Of a DNA stretch of 5,200 nt, positions 1-5,200 are shown piece by piece. The number at the start of each line of letters is the position of its first letter. Positions within the stretch are counted from its first letter, which is position 1. A program made the position numbers and the translations under genes. Below the pieces are notes generated by a model. The model was not told where the DNA came from. It saw nothing but the letters and a program-made list of their open reading frames with translations, and searched no databases. Source of the stretch: Campylobacterota bacterium (GTDB taxonomy: Bacteria; Campylobacterota; Campylobacteria; Campylobacterales; Sulfurimonadaceae); NCBI GenBank assembly GCA_013153755.1, contig JAADDU010000162.1, positions 1 to 5,200 of the forward strand, written 5' to 3'.

Positions 1-1365
1 AGATATACAGTTTTAGTTAAGTTTTTAACTTCAGATGATTTAAAATCAGATGAAAATGCAGAAGTTTTAGCTAAAGCTGGTTTTGAAGCAAAACAAGACA
101 GTTGTTGTTTTTTACATGAGAGAAACCTTCTTGTTTGTGGTGTTGAAGATGATTTAAGAAGTGCTATTGTTAGTGCTGTTAAATCTTTAAAATCCACAAA
201 ATATACAGATGCAAAGATGGTTTTAAAAGATACTAAGTTAGTTCATGAGATAGTAGAGGGCATAGTTCTTGGTGGATATGAATTTAATGAGTATAAATCT
301 GAGGTTAAAGAAAAAACTTTCAAAACTGTATATCTTACATATAATAAAGATGATTTTGATGAAGTAGAGAGAAAATTTTTAGATGCACTTATAGTAGCAA
401 ATGCTACAAATTTTACTCGTGATATTGTAAATCAAGCTCCACAAGAGTTAAACCCTACAACTTTTGCACAACTAGCAAAAAAACTAGCAGATGATAACTC
501 TTTAGAGTGTGAAATACTTGGAGAAGATAGATTAAAAGAGCAAAATATGGGTGCGATGCTTGCTGTTGGTCGTGCATCTATTCATGATAGTCAGCTTATA
601 CATCTAACATATAAGCCTAAAAATGCTAAAAAAATCATCTCTCTCGTTGGAAAAGGTCTTACTTATGATAGTGGAGGTCTAAGTCTAAAACCTGCTACTT
701 CTATGGTTACTATGAAGATGGATAAAGCTGGTGCTTGTGCAGTTTTAGGAATCATTAAAGCAGTTAGTGAGTTAAAAGTAGATGCAGAAGTTCATGTTTT
801 TATAGGTGCAGTTGAAAATATGATAGGTGGTAATGCTTACAAACCTGATGATGTTTTAGTATCTAAAAGTGGCAAAACTATAGAGGTTAGAAATACAGAT
901 GCAGAGGGGCGTTTAGTCTTAGCAGATGTACTTACTTATGCTCAAGAAAATGTAGAAGCAGATATGATTTTTGACTTTGCAACCCTGACTGGTGCTTGTA
1001 TGGTCGCTCTTGGTCAATACACAACAGGAATTATGGGACACTCATCTAAACTAAAACATGATATTTTAAGAACAGTTAGTAAATCTGGAGAGTTAGCAGC
1101 CACTCTACCATTTAACAAACACCTTAAAAAACTTCTAAAGAGTGAGATAGCAGATATCTCTAATGTATCTTCAAAACCTTATGGTGGGGCTATCACAGCA
1201 GGACTCTTTTTAGATAACTTTATAAAAGATGAAAACAAAGATAAATGGTTGCATTTTGATATAGCAGGAAGTGCATATACTGAGAGTGCTTGGGATTGTA
1301 ATGTTTATGGTGGAACGGGTGCTGGTGTTAGGTTTATGTCAAACTATATTTCAAAAGAAAGATAA
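1..1365 (+). CDS. pepA: Leucyl aminopeptidase (M17 family), 5'-partial
   Basis: Cytosolic M17 aminopeptidase that removes N-terminal residues from peptides using two divalent metal ions. The frame is open from base 1, giving 454 visible residues. The family is usually about 480-500 residues, so roughly 25-45 N-terminal residues lie upstream, and the ATG at 217 is internal. Numbered from the first visible codon, residues 1 to about 135 form the variable N-terminal domain; the catalytic domain follows. All expected active-site residues are present with family spacing: metal ligands K218, D223, D241, D300 and E302, and catalytic K230 and R304. The M17 signature NTDAEGRL is encoded at 892-915, and GKGLTYDSGGLSLKP precedes it. 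The gene ends at TAA 1363-1365 and overlaps the convergent metallopeptidase gene by 22 bp. Its promoter is outside the window. Some PepA proteins also bind DNA; nothing here tests that. The family call is very secure. Confidence 0.97.
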   Translation, partial: RYTVLVKFLTSDDLKSDENAEVLAKAGFEAKQDSCCFLHERNLLVCGVEDDLRSAIVSAVKSLKSTKYTDAKMVLKDTKLVHEIVEGIVLGGYEFNEYKSEVKEKTFKTVYLTYNKDDFDEVERKFLDALIVANATNFTRDIVNQAPQELNPTTFAQLAKKLADDNSLECEILGEDRLKEQNMGAMLAVGRASIHDSQLIHLTYKPKNAKKIISLVGKGLTYDSGGLSLKPATSMVTMKMDKAGACAVLGIIKAVSELKVDAEVHVFIGAVENMIGGNAYKPDDVLVSKSGKTIEVRNTDAEGRLVLADVLTYAQENVEADMIFDFATLTGACMVALGQYTTGIMGHSSKLKHDILRTVSKSGELAATLPFNKHLKKLLKSEIADISNVSSKPYGGAITAGLFLDNFIKDENKDKWLHFDIAGSAYTESAWDCNVYGGTGAGVRFMSNYISKER

Positions 1366-2021
1366 GTTTGTCTATAACGAATCTGTTTTCTTATAAGCAT
1401 TGCATCTGGTATGTAGATTTGTACTAGAGCATGAAAACTTTTTGAGTGATTCATGTGTTTTAAATGAGCTAGCTCATGCACCACTACATAGTCTATTTGC
1501 TCTTTTGTAAGTGTTAATAGCTGTGTATTTAGTGTTATGATTTTTTTTGAATTACAGCTTCCCCATCTACTACGCATTTTTTTAAATTTTAACTCAGTAT
1601 AGTTTAGATGCATAACCTTTGCATAGTGTTGTACCCTTTTTGTAAGATAAAAAGATGCATAATCTTTATAAAAGTCATTATAGCATCTAAGTATATTTGT
1701 TTTTGTTGGTTTTCTTAGTCTTGAGAGTGAATCTCTTAAACTACTAAACTCTTGAGTATCTATCTTATGTAGTGTAGCAAAAAATAAAATCTCTTCTGTT
1801 AGTTTTATAGATATAGGTGGGGTTTGCTGAAGCTTTAAAAGTTGTTTTCTTATCCAAGGTTCTTTTTCTTGTAGCAAACTTTGTATATAAGTGTGAGATA
1901 CCTTTGGAGTTTTTAAAAGTATGTTAGATGCAGTGTCTACACTTATGTAACTATGTTTTAGACTTCTTTTTATGGTGTGATTTATCTCTAAATCTTTAAA
2001 GATAAACTTATGCGTATCCAA
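1344..2021 (-). CDS. YgjP-like (DUF45/M48-type) zinc metallopeptidase
   Basis: Predicted cytosolic zinc metallopeptidase of the YgjP/WLM-like group; its substrate is unknown. From the TTG at 2021 it has 225 residues. The conserved RSRWGSC motif lies at residues 150-156. The zinc site HELAH lies at residues 182-186 (H182, catalytic E183, H186), with the likely third ligand H192 in the following KHMNHS stretch. The N-terminal half is poorly conserved and basic, and I see no signal peptide or membrane segment. Start choice: GTG at 2054 gives 236 residues but overlaps queC by 47 bp and has no Shine-Dalgarno. TTG at 2021 overlaps by 14 bp, is preceded by a purine-rich AAAGAGAAAG, and begins just before the family-like FKDLEI stretch, so I prefer it. 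The gene is probably co-transcribed with queC upstream. Its stop (TAG, 1344-1346) lies inside the 3' end of pepA. Confidence 0.9.
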   Translation of the reverse strand: MDTHKFIFKDLEINHTIKRSLKHSYISVDTASNILLKTPKVSHTYIQSLLQEKEPWIRKQLLKLQQTPPISIKLTEEILFFATLHKIDTQEFSSLRDSLSRLRKPTKTNILRCYNDFYKDYASFYLTKRVQHYAKVMHLNYTELKFKKMRSRWGSCNSKKIITLNTQLLTLTKEQIDYVVVHELAHLKHMNHSKSFHALVQIYIPDAMLIRKQIRYRQTYLSFEI

Positions 2022-2682
2022 TAGGGTCTTTCTCTTTTGCGATGGCAAAACCACGAAGTCTTAGTCTGCAACTATCACAAACACCACACGCTTTATCTTC
2101 ATTTTTATAACAACTCCAAGTTAGATGCAGTGGTATTTTTAGATCTATAGATTCTTTTACTATTTGAGATTTTTGTAGATGCACTAAAGGCATTTTTATC
2201 TCTATGTTTGTTTCATCTTTTGTACCAAGGTTGATGGCATCTTGCATAGTTTTTATATAACTTTCTCTACAGTCTGGATATCCACTACTGTCTTCTTCAA
2301 CCACCCCTATAGCTATAACTTCTGCTCCTTCTTTTTCTGCTATAGCTGCTGCCATAGATAAAAAGATACCATTTCTAAAAGGTACATAAGTAACAGGTAC
2401 ACCATCTTCTAAACCATTTGTAGGTACATCTATGTCTTTATCTGTAAGTGCAGATGCTCCAAGATGTTTAAAAAAATCCAAATCTAGTATATAACTCTCT
2501 AAAACATTAAGCTCTTTACATATAAGCTCAAAAGACTCTAACTCTTTTTGCTGAGTTCTTTGTTCGTAGTTAAAATGGACGGCGATTATCTCATAACCAT
2601 CATTTTTCATCATATAGGCACTCAAGGTTGAGTCCATCCCACCACTCATGATACATACTGCTTTTTTAGTTCGTTTACTCAT
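2008..2682 (-). CDS. queC: 7-cyano-7-deazaguanine (preQ0) synthase QueC
   Basis: ATP-dependent enzyme that converts 7-carboxy-7-deazaguanine and ammonia to preQ0, a precursor of queuosine in tRNA. The 224-residue length is normal for the family. The PP-loop ATP pyrophosphatase motif SGGMDST is at residues 13-19. The conserved YVPFRNG segment is at 99-105, and YPDCR is at 135-139. The C-terminal zinc site has four cysteines: C191, C199, C202 and C205. The protein is cytosolic. The start is ATG at 2680-2682; this fits the usual short lead-in before the PP-loop, although no Shine-Dalgarno precedes it. The gene is first in a minus-strand pair with the metallopeptidase gene and is divergent from ychF across a 90-bp gap. 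No other queuosine gene (queD, queE, queF) is visible, so this is an isolated pathway member here. Confidence 0.96.
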   Translation of the reverse strand: MSKRTKKAVCIMSGGMDSTLSAYMMKNDGYEIIAVHFNYEQRTQQKELESFELICKELNVLESYILDLDFFKHLGASALTDKDIDVPTNGLEDGVPVTYVPFRNGIFLSMAAAIAEKEGAEVIAIGVVEEDSSGYPDCRESYIKTMQDAINLGTKDETNIEIKMPLVHLQKSQIVKESIDLKIPLHLTWSCYKNEDKACGVCDSCRLRLRGFAIAKEKDPIGYA

Positions 2683-2688
2683 AAGGTT

Positions 2689-2697
2689 ATTGTAACA
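2689..2697 (-). promoter_or_regulatory. Possible extended -10 of queC promoter
   Basis: On the minus strand, TGT followed by TACAAT gives an extended -10 match. Six bases separate it from the queC ATG, so the predicted start of transcription falls on the A of the start codon and the mRNA would be leaderless. The absence of a Shine-Dalgarno agrees with this. The rival is TATACT at 2738-2733 on the same strand, which would give a leader of about 43 nt. Confidence 0.3.
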
Positions 2698-2734
2698 TAA
2701 CTAAGCGAATACATTTTTTATAAGGTTTATTTAG

Positions 2735-2740
2735 TATAAT
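2735..2740 (+). promoter_or_regulatory. Probable -10 element of ychF promoter
   Basis: A perfect TATAAT consensus lies 32 bp upstream of the ychF ATG. Transcription would start near 2747, leaving a leader of about 26 nt that contains the Shine-Dalgarno. Upstream DNA is T-rich with no recognisable -35. The element overlaps a TATACT on the opposite strand. Inferred from sequence only. Confidence 0.55.
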
Positions 2741-2763
2741 TCAAAATAAATTAAATATATATC

Positions 2764-2768
2764 GGAGA
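2764..2768 (+). promoter_or_regulatory. Shine-Dalgarno of ychF
   Basis: GGAGA lies 4 bases before the ATG at 2773. It is the only strong Shine-Dalgarno seen at a gene start in this window, and it fixes the ychF start. Confidence 0.75.
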
Positions 2769-2772
2769 ATAG

Positions 2773-3873
2773 ATGGGATTAGCAATAGGTCTAGTAGGAC
2801 TTCCAAATGTAGGTAAATCAACAACTTTCAATGCACTAACAAAAGCACAAAATGCAGAGGCAGCAAACTACCCGTTTTGTACCATCGAACCAAATAAAGC
2901 AGTTGTTCCTGTACCAGATAAGCGACTTAGTGAACTAGCAAAGATAGTAAATCCTGAGCGTATTCAGTACTCGACACTTGATTTTGTAGATATTGCAGGG
3001 CTTGTTAAGGGTGCATCTAAAGGGGAGGGACTTGGAAATAAGTTCTTATCTAATATCCGTGAAACTGAAGTTATACTACAAATCGTAAGATGTTTTGATG
3101 ATGAAAATATAGTACATAATGAAGGAAGTATAGACCCACTTCGTGATGTTGAGATAATCGAAGGCGAACTTATTTTAGCAGATATAGAAGTTTTATCTAA
3201 CCGTATAGATAGACTTAAAAAACAAGCAAAAGCAGATAAAAGTGCTAAAGTTGTACTTGAAATGGCAGAAGAGCTTATAGAGTTTTTAGCAGATGGTAAT
3301 CTAGCTAGAAATTTTGAGCAAACTGATACAGATACATATAGACAACTAAACAATGAAGTAAGATTTTTAACAGATAAAGAGATTATGTATGGTGCAAATA
3401 CTGATGAAGACGGACTTTTAGAAGATAATGAGTATGTAAAAGCTCTAAGTGAACACGCTGCAAAAAATAACTGTGAACTTATAAAACTATGTGCAAAAGT
3501 TGAAGAGGAACTTATAGGGCTTGAAGATGATGAAGCTAAAGAGTTTTTAGATGAATTAGGTGTAGAAGAGTCTGGACTAGAGCAAATCATCCATAAAGGT
3601 TTTGATAAACTTGGACTTATGAGTTACTTTACTGCTGGTGTTAAAGAGGTTCGTGCATGGACTATAAGAAAAAACACAACAGCACCAAAAGCAGCTGCAG
3701 TTATACACAATGACTTTGAAAAAGGTTTCATAAGAGCAGAAGTTATAGCCTATGAAGATTTTGTAGAGTATGGTGGAGAATCAAAAGCAAAAGAAGCTGG
3801 TAAGATGAGATTAGAAGGTAAAGACTACATTGTAAATGATGGTGATGTTATGCACTTTAGATTTAATGTATAA
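2773..3873 (+). CDS. ychF: Obg-family GTPase/ATPase YchF (OLA1 homologue)
   Basis: Universally conserved P-loop NTPase of the Obg/YchF family. Family members bind ribosomes, often prefer ATP to GTP, and act in translation and stress responses. The 366-residue length matches the family (about 363-366). Visible motifs, in order: Walker A GLPNVGKST at 9-17; the DIAGLVKGAS switch II region at 73-82, followed by the glycine-rich GEGLGNKFL; the family-specific G4 variant NTDE at 209-212 in place of the GTP-specifying NKxD; and the G5-like LCAKVEEE around 239-246. A predicted helical hairpin (roughly 130-190) precedes G4. The C-terminal TGS domain (about 280-366) includes FTAGVKEVRAW and the FEKGFIRAEVI segment. 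The start is secured by GGAGA 4 bases upstream. The protein is cytosolic. The gene is apparently monocistronic, with a TAA stop at 3871-3873. From memory, ychF sits beside pepA in other Campylobacterota. Confidence 0.97.
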   Translation: MGLAIGLVGLPNVGKSTTFNALTKAQNAEAANYPFCTIEPNKAVVPVPDKRLSELAKIVNPERIQYSTLDFVDIAGLVKGASKGEGLGNKFLSNIRETEVILQIVRCFDDENIVHNEGSIDPLRDVEIIEGELILADIEVLSNRIDRLKKQAKADKSAKVVLEMAEELIEFLADGNLARNFEQTDTDTYRQLNNEVRFLTDKEIMYGANTDEDGLLEDNEYVKALSEHAAKNNCELIKLCAKVEEELIGLEDDEAKEFLDELGVEESGLEQIIHKGFDKLGLMSYFTAGVKEVRAWTIRKNTTAPKAAAVIHNDFEKGFIRAEVIAYEDFVEYGGESKAKEAGKMRLEGKDYIVNDGDVMHFRFNV

Positions 3874-3922
3874 TTAAAATATACTTGATGAAGATATTAT
3901 ATCGTGCCTTTGTAAAGATGAA

Positions 3923-4011
3923 CAAAACTCATAGAATTGGAAGACCAAGAGTTTAACAATAAACTTTTATTTGCAAACTGTCATATTTTTAAGTAAATTT
4001 TATGAGTTTTG
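3923..4011. repeat. Long imperfect inverted repeat in ychF-dinB spacer
   Basis: Arms at 3923-3938 and 3996-4011 pair over 16 positions: 11 perfect bp (CAAAACTCATA with TATGAGTTTTG), one G-T mismatch, then 4 more perfect bp (AATT with AATT). A 57-nt loop separates the arms and itself contains the hairpin at 3947-3968. The right arm runs into the extended -10 proposed for dinB. It could be a structured 3' end or small RNA, a small non-autonomous element, or a regulatory stem. The sequence alone does not decide. Confidence 0.55.
3947..3972 (+). terminator. Possible weak intrinsic terminator after ychF
   Basis: AAGAGTTTA (3947-3955), the loop ACAA, and TAAACTTTT (3960-3968) form a 9-bp stem with one G-U pair, followed by ATTT. 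The stem is almost GC-free and the T-tract is partly inside it, so this is a poor terminator by standard rules. It is the best candidate in the 172-bp gap and lies about 75 bp past the ychF stop. Confidence 0.3.
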
Positions 4012-4018
4012 ATATACT
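4010..4018 (+). promoter_or_regulatory. Possible extended -10 of dinB promoter
   Basis: TGA followed by TATACT is a TGn-extended -10, 27 bases before the TTG start codon. Predicted transcription starts near 4025, with a leader of about 21 nt. No -35 is obvious. I see no LexA-type operator (CTGT-N8-ACAG), so SOS control of the classical kind is not supported. The element abuts the right arm of the inverted repeat. Confidence 0.4.
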
Positions 4019-4045
4019 TTAAAAAAATATAACAATGGCATAAAC

Positions 4046-5200
4046 TTGAAACTACACATTGACATAGATTGCTTCTTCGCAGCAGCCCATCGCATAAACA
4101 ACCCACAGCTAAACAACATTCCCATAGCAGTTGGTGGACGAAGTAATCTCTCTATCTTTAGTAAAACCCCTCAAAAGAGAGAACTCTCTAAGATAGATGG
4201 TGCTTTTACAAGTAGCATTCTAAGTGTAAGTGATAACTCTAAAACATTTGATGAGTATTTTAGAGATGATGATAAAAGAGTAAGAGGTATAATCACTACA
4301 TCCTCTTATGAAGCAAGAGCCTTTGGTGTTAAAACAGCTATGAGTGTAGCAGAAGCTCTTAGATGGTGTCCTAATCTTATCGTGATACCACCAAACTACT
4401 CACTCTATCATGAACTATCTCATAAACTAAAACTCTTACTGCAAAAACAAATCCCAACTATAGAACAGTTTTCTATAGATGAGTTTTTTTGTGATGTTAC
4501 AGGTTGGGTAGATGATAGAGATATAGAGAAGTTTGCATATAATCTAAAACAACAAATATCAGATGAATTAGGTTTACCAGTATCTATAGGAGTAGCAAAC
4601 TCTAAATGGATAGCAAAACTAGCGACTAATGATGCAAAGCCTGATGGTGTCAAAGTTGTCTTTAAAGATGAAGTAAAAAACTATATCCATAACAAACCCA
4701 TAAAAGAGTTCTGTGGTATAGGTAAAGGGTATCAAACAAGATTAGAGAGTTATGGCATACATAAACTTGGAGATGTAAAAGATAAAAAAGATTTGTTTTA
4801 CTCTTGGGGTAAGTTTGGTAAACAACTATACCATAGGATACAAGGGGATGATAATGAAAAGGTGGTACTTCAAAAGAGTGATACCAAATCCATCGGCTTA
4901 GGTAGAACATTTGACCCACTAAAAAACAGAGATGAGATAAAAAGAAGAATCACAATACTTTGCAGACACCTATCTTTTTTAGCTTATAAAGGTAAACATA
5001 ACCCTATGACTTTCTCACTAAATCTAAAATATAAGTACGGTGAAAAAGCAAAAGGTCATATCAACACCCAAAGAGAGTTTTCAGAACAACTCTTTAAAAG
5101 TGAGATAGTAAAACTCTTTGATAGCATAGATACCCACCCACTACATGATTTGGTACAAGTAAATATCACACTATCAAACTTTAGAGAGAACAAACATACA
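4046..5200 (+). CDS. dinB: Y-family translesion DNA polymerase (DinB/Pol IV type), 3'-partial
   Basis: Low-fidelity DNA polymerase that copies past damaged template bases. The frame is open for 385 codons from TTG at 4046 to the window end; the family is about 350-420 residues, so probably only a short C-terminal tail is missing, including any terminal clamp-binding motif. Start: an in-frame TGA lies at 4010-4012 and no ATG lies between it and the conserved N-terminus. TTG gives MKLHIDIDCFFAA, the classic Y-family beginning. Catalytic residues are D6, then D145 and E146 in the SIDE motif at 143-146; F11 is the probable steric gate. SYEARAFGVKTAMS (87-100) is the fingers segment. The thumb region (about 180-265) includes LPVSIGVANSKWIAKLAT and the helix-hairpin-helix-like EFCGIGKGYQTRLESYGI. 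The little-finger domain begins near KSIGLGRTF (281-289). Compared with E. coli DinB, about 45 extra residues lie between residues 33 and 79. DinB versus another Y-family subgroup is less certain than the family. Confidence 0.93.
   Translation, partial: MKLHIDIDCFFAAAHRINNPQLNNIPIAVGGRSNLSIFSKTPQKRELSKIDGAFTSSILSVSDNSKTFDEYFRDDDKRVRGIITTSSYEARAFGVKTAMSVAEALRWCPNLIVIPPNYSLYHELSHKLKLLLQKQIPTIEQFSIDEFFCDVTGWVDDRDIEKFAYNLKQQISDELGLPVSIGVANSKWIAKLATNDAKPDGVKVVFKDEVKNYIHNKPIKEFCGIGKGYQTRLESYGIHKLGDVKDKKDLFYSWGKFGKQLYHRIQGDDNEKVVLQKSDTKSIGLGRTFDPLKNRDEIKRRITILCRHLSFLAYKGKHNPMTFSLNLKYKYGEKAKGHINTQREFSEQLFKSEIVKLFDSIDTHPLHDLVQVNITLSNFRENKHT

Larger units (their letters stand above)
2683..2772. promoter_or_regulatory. 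Divergent queC/ychF intergenic promoter region
   Basis: This 90-bp, very AT-rich gap separates two divergently transcribed genes, so promoters for both should lie in it or in the edges of the genes. It holds -10-like elements on both strands, entered separately. No clear -35 boxes are visible; this is usual in Campylobacterota, where T-rich stretches often stand in for a -35. No riboswitch-like structure is apparent upstream of queC. Confidence 0.6.
3874..4045. other. ychF-dinB intergenic spacer
   Basis: 172 bp without a convincing gene. Beyond the inverted repeat, hairpin and promoter-like element entered separately, it contains a short palindrome GATAT-T-ATATC at 3893-3903, an 8-bp palindrome TTTGCAAA at 3970-3977, and two tiny open frames: 3888-3956 (22 codons, basic) and 4035-4043 (Met-Ala-stop). 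Neither tiny frame has a Shine-Dalgarno that would support calling it a gene. Confidence 0.6.

Noticed and set aside
217..219. ATG at 217 as the start of the aminopeptidase
   Set aside because: The same frame is open back to base 1 and the upstream translation continues the N-terminal domain of the M17 protein; starting at 217 would remove most of that domain.
2683..2772. preQ1-type riboswitch upstream of queC
   Set aside because: The 90-bp gap is nearly all A and T, with no stem, C-rich loop or A-rich tail of the expected kind; a leader would also be very short or absent.
2964..3590. Minus-strand open frame of 208 codons opposite ychF
   Set aside because: Very serine-rich, low-complexity translation produced by antisense reading of Glu/Asp/Leu-rich ychF codons; ychF itself has all its family motifs.
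3882..4045. LexA-type SOS operator upstream of dinB
   Set aside because: A lone CTGT near 3978 has no ACAG partner at the right distance, and classical LexA control is generally absent from Campylobacterota.
4420..4653. Minus-strand open frame of 77 codons
   Set aside because: Lies fully opposite the catalytic region of the Y-family polymerase; no recognisable domain.
4662..4919. Minus-strand open frame of 85 codons rich in Tyr and His
   Set aside because: Antisense shadow of the polymerase thumb and little-finger coding sequence; no family resemblance.
1..5200. New defence island, prophage or mobile element
   Set aside because: All five genes belong to familiar housekeeping or repair families and no integrase, transposase, tRNA target or CRISPR repeat is visible.

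Overview
The window is AT-rich (about one third G+C by eye) chromosomal DNA. It carries five protein genes in ordinary housekeeping and repair families. The codon use (GAT, GCA, AAA, TTA, ATA), the style of the proteins and the pepA/ychF neighbourhood all suggest a Campylobacterota (Epsilonproteobacteria) genome, probably close to Sulfurimonas or a relative. That assignment rests on recognition, not on a search. I see no rRNA, tRNA, CRISPR array, insertion sequence or phage gene.

Layout: (1) 1-1365, plus strand: pepA (leucyl aminopeptidase, M17), cut off at its 5' end by the window edge. (2) 1344-2021, minus strand: a YgjP/DUF45-type zinc metallopeptidase whose 3' end overlaps the 3' end of pepA by 22 bp, tail to tail. 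(3) 2008-2682, minus strand: queC (preQ0 synthase), immediately upstream of the peptidase and overlapping it, so the two probably share one transcript. (4) 2683-2772: a 90-bp divergent intergenic region with -10 elements on both strands. (5) 2773-3873, plus strand: ychF (Obg-family GTPase/ATPase). (6) 3874-4045: a 172-bp spacer with a long imperfect inverted repeat, a smaller hairpin and a promoter-like site. (7) 4046-5200, plus strand: a Y-family translesion DNA polymerase (DinB type) that starts at TTG and runs off the window.

The genes do not form a single pathway. pepA handles peptide turnover, queC makes the 7-deazaguanine precursor of queuosine in tRNA, ychF acts in translation or stress physiology, and dinB acts in damage tolerance. 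From memory, pepA and ychF are direct neighbours in Helicobacter and Campylobacter. The minus-strand queC-peptidase pair would then be a cassette lying between two anciently linked genes.

I found no convincing new multi-gene system. The points most worth a second look are the roughly 45-residue insertion in the polymerase fingers region, the inverted repeat touching the dinB promoter, the overlapping divergent -10 elements, a possibly leaderless queC transcript, and an excess of the heptamer AGATGCA in the first 3 kb.
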